Below are positions 1 through 10,599 of a stretch of DNA of 64,000 nucleotides, piece by piece (within the stretch, counting starts at the first letter, position 1; every line of letters begins with the position of its first letter). The notes below the pieces were generated by a model. The model was not told where the DNA came from, made no database searches, and saw nothing but the letters and a program-made list of their open reading frames with translations. This stretch comes from Hesseltinella vesiculosa (lineage: Eukaryota; Mucoromycota; Mucoromycetes; Mucorales; Cunninghamellaceae). Position numbers and translations under genes: made by a program. Location of the stretch: positions 806,001-870,000 of the forward strand of contig MCGT01000002.1 of NCBI GenBank assembly GCA_002104935.1, written 5' to 3'.

Positions 1-1
1 T

Positions 2-1502
2 CCCTCGATCGTACGCTCACGGTCTCCCTCGATCGACTTTAGCGAACCGGACACGCAACCTTCGCTCATCATCCCTGCCCGGAAGCGCCCTTACACCAGC
101 ATCTCACCCACCAAAAATCGCTCGCCACCAGTACACTTTGAAACTGTATCACCTCGCCGCAACCCGCCTCGAGCTGCTACCTCCAAGCGCAAAGATACCC
201 TACCGAAAGAGTCCGAGTGGATCTCGCTGGATGATGATCCTCCTATCGACCCCTGTCTCCCTGGAGCCTCCAATGACTCTCCTTTGCATATTCACCACCC
301 TCAAGACGTTGTGGAGGACGCCAGTGATACCTCTAGAGATATGTAAATCACAAGCCCATAGAGAATAACAAACCTCCTCAGCCAACCTTTTTTCTTTTTT
401 TTCATCAGTCTGTTCACCTACCCCTTTGACCACCGAAAAGGCTCTGTTACAGTTTCACAAGATGACATGAAGCGCCTGGAACCTGAGCAATACCTCAATG
501 ACACAATCATTGAAGCCTATTTGCGAATGTAAGAGACCACAAACATTAGACCACTGCCTATAACCTTTAATGTTTTCTGCAGAATTCACGAAAACAGCAT
601 CAACAATACCAGTGAACCAAATATATCGCATACCGCTCAGGACACCCACATCTTTAGCCCCTTCTTTTATACAAGACTGACGCAAGGCGTTATCAACAAG
701 TACATAGTGCCACCCCTCTCTTCATATTTGTTGCTGACGGGAGGTTTTTTTTTTTTTTAGTACCAACATTGACTACGACGGCGTACAGAAATGGACAACC
801 GATATCAACTTGTTCGAAAAGAAATATGTCTTTATCCCTGTCTTAGAGCAGTAAGTTGCGTTGGTCATCAACAAAAAAAGCATTGCGTCGACATTTCCTT
901 GGCTCATTATTGCTCTACCCTTCGTAGCTCCCATTGGTATCTTGTGCTCGTGTCCAACGTCCAACACTGCTTGCAAAACAAACGCTATCCCCCGGATAGC
1001 AGGTAAACGGGAGAAGAGCTTGCTATGTCTGATACTTATCACCCTCTTTTTTTACATATATCTACAGGCCCACCATCTTTGTGTTAGATTCTATTGGTGC
1101 TAGGCATCGGCAAACTGCAAAGAATGTCATGGCATATCTAGCAATGGAGGCCGAACAGCGTCTGCATATCGACATTGATGACTTTGAAAAACCGTCGATT
1201 GTGTCCACCGATGTACCTCAGCAGCCCAACTATTCGGATTGTGGTTTGTTTGTTCTGCATTTCGTGGAAGTGTTCTTCAAGGCCGCAGATGCGATTAACC
1301 GTGCTCTAAGGGTAGGCTATTTGCAGCCTTAAGCTTCTGCACCGGAAACTGATTTTTTTTTATTTTTTTATTTTTTTGCCAACAGGAAAAGGACAAGCGC
1401 AACAGGGCTTGGCAGGTGGATGAAATGAATGACAAGCGCCATTGTGTACGTGCTGTATTCTCAAGCATCAGCGATGAGTATTATGCTTTCAAAACACGCT
1501 AG
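2..1502 (+). CDS. Ulp2/SENP6-7-type SUMO protease, 5' end outside window
   Basis: C48 cysteine protease that would remove SUMO from proteins, most like the Ulp2/SENP6-7 branch. Seven exons fit one frame: 2-342, 409-528, 583-699, 761-850, 928-1002, 1068-1311, 1386-1502, giving 367 residues plus stop. The frame is already open at base 2, so the N-terminus is missing. Visible family marks (numbering of the partial protein): YLNDTIIEAYL at the domain start, catalytic His225 in SHWYLVLV, Asp255 in FVLDSIG, the oxyanion Gln of VPQQPNYSDCG, and nucleophile Cys306. The order H-D-Q-C is intact, so the enzyme should be active. The first exon is hydrophilic and probably disordered. Ulp1 is the main alternative assignment. 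The next gene begins about 180 bp downstream on the same strand. Confidence 0.9.
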
Positions 1503-1683
1503 GATAGGAATAAAAGAAACTCAGCCTGCCGATTTGGACGATTCTGGCAAGACCCTGGCGATTACCTAAGTTTGCCGTGAGAACACAGCCGGGGAAAAAA
1601 AGGGGAGGAGCCCGAAAAAAGGGTGCTGCTTTTCTGTTGTGTTTTTTGTTATTTTTTTTTTTATTTCTTAAAAACGAACAAAC

Positions 1684-2821
1684 ATGACTTTACGATGGGG
1701 TATTCTCGGTACCGGCAACATTGCCAAAACATTTGCTGCTGGTTTAAAGGCGGCCAAGCATGGTGCATTGGTTGCAGTAGGCAGCCGCTCCTTGGCAACA
1801 GCATTGGCTTTTGGTAAAGATCATGGCGACCTGCCAGCCAGCAAATGCTATGGTTCCTACGACGAAGTCTTGCAAGATCCAGACGTCGACATTGTCTACA
1901 TCTGCTCCCCTCACCCTCAGCACTACGCCATGGCGCTCCAAGCAGCTCAAGCCAAAAAGCACATGCTGGTCGAGAAGCCCATTGCCATGACCCTACGTCA
2001 AGTCGAGACCATTGTCAACGTGTGCAAAGACAACAATGTGTTCCTCATGGAAGCCTACATGTATCGCTGTCATCCCCAGACCAAGGCCTTGGCTGAACAC
2101 GTCAAGAATGGTGCCATCGGTCAGGTCAAACTCATCCGTGCCAGCTTTGCCTATGATGGCACGCAATTCGACCACACCTCCCGCCTGTGGCGCCATGAAT
2201 TGGGCGGTGGGGCCGTCATGGACATTGGTGGATGTAAGACAGAGAAGAGAAGGAAATGTACCAGATAAACCGAGTGGGCTTAGTAGCACTTTTTCTTTTC
2301 ACACAGATCCCATGTCCTTGGCTCGTTTGATTGTTGGCGCTGCTCGTGGCCAACCGTTTGTCAATCCAACCCAAATCAAGGCCGTTGGACATGTGCAACC
2401 ATCAACCAAGGTAGATGAATGGTCCATTGCCTCGCTGCATTTTGATGAAGCGGACGGACAACATGCTATCTCGGCTCAACTGTTTGCTGGGATCTTTGCT
2501 GACAGCGATTGCTCAGTAGAAGTCATTGGCACCGAAGGCTCCTTGCGTGTAGCTAATCTGTGGCGCCCTGATCTGACCTTTTTGGGCTCTGTGCAATTGG
2601 AATGGAAAAAAAAGGGTGATACCCATGCCTCCATTGTGCCTCTACCTTTGGAAGAAACCAACCTGTACGCCTATGAAATCGATGCTGTCGCTCAAGCCAT
2701 TGAACAGCAACACCGACTCGAATGCTCAGACATGTCTTTGGACGACACATTGGGCCAAGCTGTAGCCATGGACCTCTGGCGCCAAGAAATTGGCCTTGTT
2801 TATCAAGAAGACTCCGCTTAG
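1684..2821 (+). CDS. Gfo/Idh/MocA oxidoreductase, dihydrodiol dehydrogenase-like
   Basis: NAD(P)-dependent oxidoreductase of the Gfo/Idh/MocA family, closest in pattern to trans-1,2-dihydrobenzene-1,2-diol / D-xylose dehydrogenases. Two exons, 1684-2233 and 2307-2821, give 354 residues, a normal length. The Rossmann fold is at the N-terminus with GILGTGNIAK (residues 6-15). The EKP motif (97-99) carries the conserved lysine, followed by the EAYMYRCHP segment (123-131) typical of this subfamily. The intron falls just after the DIGG motif and splicing restores GGYPMSLAR. The substrate cannot be read from sequence; sugars, dihydrodiols and dicarbonyls are all known in the family. ATG at 1684 is the first in frame after a T-rich leader. 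Confidence 0.9.
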
Positions 2822-3422
2822 GCCTCTTTTTTTTTCTCATTTGCATATCCTCTCTCTTTCTCCCTCACTTTTCTGTATCATAGCATGTGTCCATTAAACA
2901 CACTTGCCACCGTTGATATTTCCTTTTACTGTAAAGTCTATCCGATGTTGGAACGATAAAAGTAGCCCACGCCTTTTTACAATTGTCTATCGATTTTTTT
3001 TTTTTTTTTTTTTTTGCTTTCGTTCTACTCCGGACTACAAAGTTTGGAGCCAGTGAGAGCTCCATATTTTCGCGCGCGGTACTCTACAGCGAGTTATCCC
3101 TTGTCTTTGGTTTATCTAGAAGGCTACGTTTTCAATTTTCGCAGCAGGTCAACCTGCTGTGCATGGGATGCGAAGCTGGGTGGCCGATTTTGGTGCAACG
3201 ATGGTATGACTATGCCTCTCAGGTAGGTCATCGAGAATGGGTACGATCAAAAAAAGACAGGTATTTGGAAACAGCCTCTTCGTTGGTACATTGGACGTGT
3301 TTATTCGATAAATTGAGTTACAAGGTGAAACTAGGCTATCCTCGCTTTCCAAATTCCTCACTATGAAGAAAAAACAGAAAGTGTGAGACAGGCGAGACAT
3401 GAATGTTTTTGTTAACTGAATC

Positions 3423-5414
3423 TTACTTGTATTCACGCCAGATAACTGGGGCAGATGTGCAGGGAATCAATCCGACTTCGGTGACAACCAGGGTGATAAA
3501 CTTGGAGGGAGTCACGTCGTACATCAAGTTCAGTATCCGGAGATTAGGTTGCTCACGCCAGTTTTCCAGAGCTGAGCCGGTGGGGTTGGGATGGTTTTGA
3601 TGAATGGAATTAAACATGGGCTTTGTATTGACGAGATCATCGGGGTTGCCTGTTTAAGAAAAAACGATGGGTGAGCCTCGACATAAGAGGGAGCCCCCAC
3701 CCCCCCCCCTTTTTTTTTACCGATTTCATTCATCACAAAGGAATCCACTTGCGTGCGATTGACGAATTTGTAAGTTTCACAACAAATCATCACAGGGATC
3801 TACCAGATAAAAAATGAGTCATGCTGACCCAACCTGAGAGCGTGCTGTGCCACATTTTTACCTGTTTGTCACTGGCCGCCATGGCCACCATGGATGTACC
3901 AGTACGAGAATAAACAGCACCGTTGTTCAGCAAGGCATGAGCACCCATGATGACTTTGGTGACGGAGGACAGGGCAACATACACACTAGAGAGCAAATGG
4001 TACGAGCAATCAATGCCAGCAGCAGCAAGGCGTCGCAGCAAATGCTTGCCTACAGCAGAAAAATAAATGGTGGTGAGCAGCGTTGGTCTTTTCGATCCTA
4101 GTAACGCCTCAAGCTCTTACCTTCAAAGAGGGGTCGGCTATCGACAACAATGACCTTAAAGTTGATGCCTTTTTTCTTGGTGGCCAGGAGCAAGCTTTCG
4201 ACGACCGATGACTTGCCAAAGGTTAGAATGACTTCGCCATCGTTGATCTTTTGTAGACCATTTTGAACGATCAGTTGGTCGGCCATGGTGATGCGTTCTC
4301 GGATAAAATGTTCAATGCGGTTCATCAGGCGGTGGCGGGCGTCTTCGTCAGAGAGAGGAGGATCTTCTTCGACAATGTCAGCCATTTCCTTCTTGAGCCA
4401 TCGAATGCATTCGCGCATGCTGAGCGACATGGGGCGTGTGGCTAACAAATAAGCGATATGCGGGTCCAGGTGCTTTTGGATGTGTCGAGAAAAGGTGGCG
4501 TCGGCAGGTGGTTTGTGTTCTTCAATGACCTATGGGTTGAAAAGGAGAGAGGTAAATCAAGGGGCCTATTCCATATGGACGACCTGCAGAGGGTTTGCTT
4601 TACCTTGGAAAAGGTTTGTAGCATGGCAACACAACGAGCATTCGAGCCCACGATCTTGTATTCTGAAAAGTAAAGGGCTAGGGTCTTGACAGCAGGGTGC
4701 AAGTCCTTGAATCCCATGGTATCTGGCCGTTTGGAGGCGTCTAAATGGAGAAGCCAAGGCACTTGATTCTTTTGTGATTTGGCAGTGCTGGTAGCTCCAG
4801 CAGACTTCTTGGCAGCTTTCTTCGCAGCAGCAGCGGGATCGGGAGAAGTGACTGACTTGCCAACGGAGGCAGTCGTATTATCGGGGGTGCCAGCCACACT
4901 CAAGGGTGAGCCAGACTTGACACTGCTTCCACCGCCGGTTTTGGCCAGTAGCTCGGCAGCCTTTTTCGCATTTTTGGGTAATCCTGCTGCCACGCGTCGT
5001 TCCTTTTCTAGTTTTTGTTGTTCTTGAAGAGCTCGGCGTTCGGCCTTGGTCATGCTCTTTTGACTTTTGCGCGCAGGAGGTTGAACACTTGCGTTTGGTT
5101 GTGATGACGCTTTCATAAGAAAAAAAAAATGAGTTCCATGGCACCATTTTTATTCTTCCCCCCTAGCATTACCATCTTTATTTTCCTTGTTGCTATCCAC
5201 AGTACTGCTTTTTCTACGTTCATGCTTTTTATCGTCACCAAGCATCCATTGATTTTCGTAAGAAGAGCTCATGGGTTGGCCCATACCGGACGAGCCGGCG
5301 ATGCCTTTGGCTCCAGGGATGGTTAAAGGCTAATAAATAAAAGGTGCGAATGAGAACGACGACCCATGCCAAGGTCAACTTGTTACTTACAGTAGCCTTG
5401 TTGGAAGGATCCAT
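3423..5414 (-). CDS. GCD2: Translation initiation factor eIF2B subunit delta
   Basis: Regulatory subunit of eIF2B, the cytoplasmic guanine nucleotide exchange factor for eIF2, needed for stress control of translation. Seven exons on the minus strand: 5391-5414, 5173-5329, 4604-5109, 4121-4529, 3862-4049, 3721-3799, 3423-3649, totalling 530 codons. A Lys/Ala-rich N-terminal third contains the family motif TKAERRALQEQQ. The C-terminal IF-2B fold shows GEVILTFGKSSVVESLL, KVIVVDSRPLFEG, VYVALSSVTKVIMGAHALL and, near the end, YDVTPSKFITLVVTEVGLIP. The first exon codes only eight residues. An in-frame ATG at 5116 lies inside the intron next to exon 3 and would drop 60 residues, so 5414 is preferred. 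Its start lies 170 bp from the divergent mitochondrial bL32 gene. Confidence 0.93.
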
Positions 5415-5584
5415 TAGCTTTGCGCGAGTGAAGAGAAGAAAAAAAAAGAGTGGGTGAAAAAGACAGCCGGCCAAGACTGTGCCGCTTTTTTTATGACTCA
5501 GTGACTGCACGTGTGGCTTTTTCCGTTGTTTCTTTTTTTTTGCCAGCTCTTTTCTTTTCTTTACCTCACCACACTTTTTTGAAC

Positions 5585-5926
5585 ATGTTACAAGCCATTC
5601 TTGGCGTGCCTGCACGATCTGGTCTTTTACGAAGCACAGCTACTGTCAACCCTTTGGCCAGTTTGAGCCAATGGATCAACAACAACGGCATCGCCAACAC
5701 CGGCAACACATTCCAAGTGCCTGAATGGCTTGGGCCCATTTTGTGGGCTGCCCCAAAGAAAAAGACCTCGCACTCCAAGAAGCGCATGCGAGCCAGCAAC
5801 AAGGGATTGAAACAAAAGGAAAACATCACTGCCTGCCCTGCCTGTGGCAACACCAAACTGTCACATCATGCTTGCAAGCACTGCTACAAGGATTTTAAAC
5901 AACAAGCGAAACTCGATTTGGCCTAA
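5585..5926 (+). CDS. MRPL32: Mitochondrial large ribosomal subunit protein bL32m
   Basis: Nuclear-encoded L32 of the mitochondrial ribosome. A single exon encodes 113 residues. A presequence-like N-terminus rich in Arg, Ser, Thr and hydrophobic residues runs to about residue 55. The conserved L32 core follows: PKKKTSHSKKRMRASNKGLK (about 58-77), then a zinc-binding pair CPACGN...CKHC. In known homologues the presequence is cleaved by the m-AAA protease, which triggers assembly; the layout here fits that. It is divergent from eIF2B-delta, with a 170-bp shared upstream region that is poor in G+C. Confidence 0.95.
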   Translation: MLQAILGVPARSGLLRSTATVNPLASLSQWINNNGIANTGNTFQVPEWLGPILWAAPKKKTSHSKKRMRASNKGLKQKENITACPACGNTKLSHHACKHCYKDFKQQAKLDLA

Positions 5927-6813
5927 AATGAAATGACCTCTTACCCGCCCTCGTCTTCTTTGGACCTCACCCATCTCCCCAAGCTCTGCATGACCCTCCT
6001 CTCGCCATCCATCTACCTATTAGAATGTAAATATAACACAAAAAAGCACATATCCCCTGATGCTTTAGATAAAGCAGCGTTGAAAAAAATAAGGGAAACC
6101 TCCACGAAACCCTTTCATGGCCTACCATGTCAACAGTTGTCACACGGACAGACTTTTTTTATGAAGGGAGGATGACCAAGAGAGTGGATTGTGGAGTATG
6201 ACGTCGCGTGACACCGATGAAAAAAAATGTGACCCAAGTTTCGATCTGCTTCTTCTTTACTTCATCGCTGCATAACTTCCCCTTGTGGCTGTCAAAAGGC
6301 AGACGTTTTTTATCCTGTCTGACCTATTCTGTCATTGAAAACGTGCATTTCTCCTCGAGCTTCCAAACGTCAAACTGCATTTCATTCCATCGAAACCGAT
6401 AATGGTTACACCAACGTCTTGAGCACTTGATCCAAAGAAGATGAGAAGGTTCCTTGATGACAAGAAGCTGATTTTCTTTTATATTCTATTTTTTTATTGT
6501 ATCACCGTGGATGCGAAGAATTGCAATAAAAAAAAAGAAGATCCAAGGAAGAAGCGCACCAATAAAATAGAATCCTCCCCTTTTTTTTGAAAAAAAAGAG
6601 CTACCCGAGTCCGTATGCTCAACCGACCCAATGGGTTTGCAAAATGACATTAAATAAACAATCCATGCAACAACCTTTCTTTTCTTCTTTCCTCTTTTTT
6701 TTTATCGCCCTCGTCACCGGTTTTTTAAGGCTTAAAATACCCCTTGTCTCCTTGACGATAAAAAAAAAAGCGCCGTTATTTTTTATTCTCCAACGACTAA
6801 GCAACTCGAACAA
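5927..6813. other. Intergenic, no gene seen
   Basis: About 890 bp downstream of bL32m, with many A and T runs. Short open frames exist on both strands, but none has a recognisable domain, codon pattern or splice-consistent continuation. I see nothing supportable here. Confidence 0.5.
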
Positions 6814-8014
6814 ATGCCCATTCGTAAGAAGAGAGGGCGAAAAATAGGAATGATGAAAAGAATGCGTGAAAAACTGATAGGTACGCTTACTCTTTTATCC
6901 GACGTATAGGCAAATGGATAATTATTGAAGATACCAAAGCAGACCGCCGCCCACCCAACTATGGCAGCACACACCAAAGACTCACTGACAAACCAATCAA
7001 TCAGGAAGCATCACCAGCGGATGACAAAGATGGTGAAGAGGAAAGTGTATACCTCTTTTGGACACAGCGTTGGCTGCGCGATCAAGGATATCGACCCTCC
7101 TCCCTATCCACCGTCTCGGATGACGAAGGCGACAGCAGTGACGACGACTCCAGTGTCTCCAGCCATTCCCCTTCTTTGACCATTCCATCCTTATACCCAC
7201 TCAGCTCCCAATCTCCTTCCACAAGCCGCCGCACCTCCACCACCCCTTCCTCCTTATTCTCAACCTCTCTCTCCTGGTTCTCCATGTGCTTTTCGTCTTG
7301 ATTAAAAAATCCCCCTGACAACGTCCTGTTTTTTCTTGTATCCAGGCCTTTCTCCCTTCCTTCTTTCCTTTTTCGTACGTTACTCTCTGCTCGTCATAGG
7401 AAGCCTCGAGACCAGAGATACTCTGGCTGATTGAATTCCAAAAATATGTCGCTGGCTTTTAAATTGTGCATACTCGTCCAAAAAGCGGCCATCTTCCTTC
7501 AACGACTCCTTGGCCAATACCTCATACACGCTTCATTTGATTCATCAACTGCTTGGAAATAGCACTGGCCTTTTTACATTTTAGAAAAAAGTCATGGTCA
7601 GCTGTTGCATATACCCGAGACGGCGCGGGAACGCTTGCTGCTTTCAACTCCACCACCTGCTGACTTTCGGTGAGCCAACCTTGCCAGTCGGTTGCGTCCA
7701 CTCCTCGTCAGCGCCATTCCCAATCGTGGGAAATGAAATCGAAACATCCCCCGAGCAAAAGAAAAAAAAAAAGCGCCAATACAAAAGGCGATGCCAGTCT
7801 TGCTTTTCGAACAAATGCACGGTCTCTGGGTAGCAAAGAAGAAAAAAGACAGCTCTTTTGTATGATTTGGCAATGCAACGCGCGAGAAGCAGCTGGAATG
7901 AACAAACAAATGCCTCACAAAGCCTTAAACGACGCCCTCGACGCAAAACAAAGTGAAAAAAAAACTAAACTGATCAATCTGTCATTCATCTTCATGATGC
8001 TGCTTTTTGGCTGA
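6814..8014 (+). CDS. Uncertain multi-exon locus with RGS-like fragments
   Basis: A coding-like stretch whose model I could not close. The best start is MPIR at 6814-6823, spliced (donor GTAAGA at 6824, acceptor TATAG ending 6909) to an open exon from 6910 that encodes a Ser/Asp-rich region and reaches a stop at 7299-7301. Beyond it lie further protein-like pieces in shifting frames. RPEILWLIEFQKYVAGF is at about 7408-7457. QLLHIPETARERLL precedes STPPPADF at about 7600-7671. LLFEQMHGLW is at about 7800-7830. Their order and spacing resemble the second half of an RGS (regulator of G-protein signalling) domain. An in-frame stop and frame changes mean either several introns or a decaying gene. 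The RGS reading is inference only. Confidence 0.3.
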
Positions 8015-8520
8015 TTTTTTTTAAGAAGTGTTCAAGTTGACATGTTGCGGGTTATTATCACGAACCTTGCACTTTGAGTCGGGGTCCAAACACTGCCAGT
8101 GCCAATTTTTTTTTCAAGATGAGCGCATTGTGTTCGTAAAACAATGTGCCCTGGCGTAATCAAAGTGTTTTTGCTTCGATTTTTTTACTGTTCTCACCAC
8201 CTGCCTCTAGCGTGTTACATCGTCAAGATATCAACCACTGAAGGTTTTTTTCTTGCCACACATTGGCATCCATTTTGTTTTTGGGGGGGTTTTTTTTTGC
8301 TGCGCACCATATTTCCAAATGAATTATTAAATGATATTTTGCTGATAAGCAAATTTGTTACTTCTTCTAGCTCTGCTGTTATTGCGTCTTCGTCTTCGGG
8401 TACTGTCGGTTGCCATAGCAACCTCCTTTTCCGGCTTTCTTTTTCTTCAATGCCATTTCCTGCTTCCATGGCAATTACCTATTTTCTTTCGTTGAAGATC
8501 TGAATTTGGCATAGGGTATT

Positions 8521-8600
8521 TTTTAGCTGAGGATTCTGACGTGCCAAAACTAATCAACCTTTGGCTGGGCTACCTTCACCGACGCGACTGGCTTTTTTCC
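8521..8600 (+). repeat. Dispersed repeat, copy 1
   Basis: Contains TTTTAGCTGAGGATTC, then a TTTGGCTGGGC core and ACCTTCACCGA. The same ordered blocks occur near 22826, 27247 and 40493. No coding capacity was seen, and the boundaries are approximate. Confidence 0.5.
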
Positions 8601-8770
8601 GCACCATCATCCCTCATATGAGCAAAATCATTACCTTTCCATCACCTAAATGTGATCTGCAGCATTTTTTTTATTTCAAAAAACGAAACAATGAAAGACA
8701 ATCGTTTTTTCCCCGCGCTTCGACCAACTCAAGGTCAGACACTTTTTTTTGCTGCTGGTGAATCGCTCCA

Positions 8771-8800
8771 TGGGAGTCAAACGTCACCAGTTGACTCCCA
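8771..8800. repeat. Perfect 10-bp inverted repeat, 10-nt loop
   Basis: TGGGAGTCAA and TTGACTCCCA are exact reverse complements separated by ten bases. It lies in an intergenic stretch about 170 bp beyond the 3' end of the convergent Trf4-like gene. Confidence 0.7.
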
Positions 8801-8974
8801 AGGGGCATCACTCTTCATGCGAAATAAAAAAAGCAGTTAATCGAAGACAGCTCATCTCAGGCATCGTAGTGAGGAGAGAGACTCGCTAAAAACCTACCCA
8901 GCTCGCAAGCTGGCCCTAATAAGCATACTGAGATTTATTACAGGAGAGCCATGGCGGCATCAGGACACCATCGG

Positions 8975-10392
8975 TCAATCGTCCCAGCGAACATGGGTGT
9001 TTCTAGAAAGGTTACCGGTAGGTGCTGACCGTTTTTTTGTCGGTCGATGAGGGTTTTCGGATCGCTTTCGTTTGCCTAGCATGGGGGGCTCTGAGGACTC
9101 CTCTTGGTCATGCTGCGGTGGTACATTCAAAGGCAGGATTTTGTAACTGCAGCCCTGATGCTGGCGTTTGGTCTTCGGGGTGAGCTCGCTAGTAAATGGA
9201 TCTGATGCAAGGATGACAGTGCTGAGGATAGGGGAGCGAGTATTTGCGCTGGTGCCGGCTCGTATGAGGCAATCGTACACGTATCGGAAGCACCGCTGAA
9301 GTTTCTTTTTGTTGGAGACACTTCGGCACACATTTGTTCCTGGGTGCTTTGGGTCGACGATGACAATCGGGTGGCGATCTTCTTTTGTCTACAAAAAAAG
9401 CCGAGCGACATGTTTAGTACCATGGTGCTACACAACCCCTTTCCCTGTGTATCTCTACCTTTGCTCGATAGGGTTCGTGTTCAGGATCCATGTCTAGACA
9501 CTTGCGATCAAACTCAAATTTACTGTAAAAGTCTAAAAATGCGAGCAACAGCTGGCCAACGTCAGGCTCGACCATGTCCACGGCTTGATGCTAAAGCAGA
9601 AAAAAGGTTAGACCAAAACATTTTTTTTTTATTCTTTTCAAGACGAACCTGGAGGAAATGGACAATGAGGCAGACCAATGAAAACCCAGCCAGCCCGCCA
9701 ACTTTAGAAGACATGGCTTGAAAGCCGGTTTGGTTGGGGAGTTGCGTGCATAAAAGGGCGTGCTTGAGAACGAGGTAAAGTGGTTTGAGAGGTGGGTATC
9801 GCTGGATCCATTCCACTGTTTGGTCTGTGCTGGGGTGTTCTGTATTGACACTGATATCGACATCCAATTGCAGTGAGCGCAAGTGGAGTGCCAGGATCTT
9901 GACCTAAAAAACAGAGTGCTCAGCCAACAGCAGTTACAAAAAGATCATTAGGTACCTTTGCACCAGGGATCAACATTGTATCGTCAAAGCTACATAGACG
10001 GTTTTTGATGGCTAGTTTACGAATACGCTTTAGTAAACCAAGAGTGCTGACTTGCGATGTAACGATGGTGAGATCCAGATCACTAAACCAAAAAATGAGC
10101 TTTCGAAAGAGTATCATGCCCAGTTTACCTTGACGGCAGGGCAAGACCAGTAATATGGCTACCATAGGCGTTCACAGAGCAAGTGGGATCAACTTCGTGG
10201 ATCAGATCCGTAATGATCTTTTTCAGTTTGTCTCGATTCTGGTGTTCCTGAGGTAGAGGAGCAATAAATTTTTCAAACTGGCAGATTTCATCGGTTAGTC
10301 TATGAAAAAGCATTGCTCAGATCAGTAAACAAGAAAGTATTCCGTTCCTGATGAAATGTGTACCTTTTACTAAAAGAAGTAGGAACGCCCAT
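8975..10392 (-). CDS. TRF4: Non-canonical poly(A) RNA polymerase, Trf4/Cid14 type
   Basis: Nuclear nucleotidyltransferase that, as part of a TRAMP-like complex, adds short poly(A) tails to aberrant RNAs for exosome decay. Six exons: 10364-10392, 10129-10299, 9956-10082, 9649-9903, 9459-9590, 8975-9388, giving 375 residues. The polymerase beta-like core has G56-S57 in AYGSHITGLALP, the first two catalytic aspartates in SDLDL (68 and 70) and the third in LDVDIS (125). The PAP-associated domain has GGLAGFSLVCLIVHFLQ and then VGQLLLAFLDFYSKFEFD. A basic, disordered tail ends the protein. It is shorter than yeast Trf4 because the N-terminal extension is nearly absent; an upstream exon could have been missed. 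One donor is GTTCGT. It is divergent from NPC1 with 207 bp between start codons. Confidence 0.9.
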
Positions 10393-10599
10393 GAGTGCAA
10401 TGCTGGCAAGAATGAAAGAAAAAGAGAACACCAGCTTTGTCGGCGCATTTATTATTTTTTTTGGTTTTGCGCAGGTTTTTCTCTTCCTGCTCTTTTCTCC
10501 TTTTTTTTTTTTCACACACCCTCTTTTTTTTTACCCAAACCGCACGTTTTAAACATCTTGTTAGATTTCCCTTTAGTTTCATTATTTTACAGATAGAGC

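Larger units (their letters stand above)
8015..8974. other. Intergenic; small minus ORF and repeat copy
   Basis: No convincing gene. A minus-strand ATG frame (8215-8469) reads as a charged 84-residue peptide with no known domain and may be chance. The stretch also holds one copy of a dispersed repeat (about 8521-8600) and a perfect inverted repeat at 8771-8800. Confidence 0.4.

Noticed and set aside
5114..5116. ATG at 5116 as the eIF2B-delta start
   Set aside because: It lies in the intron just before exon 3; two upstream exons with good splice sites extend the protein by 60 residues in frame.
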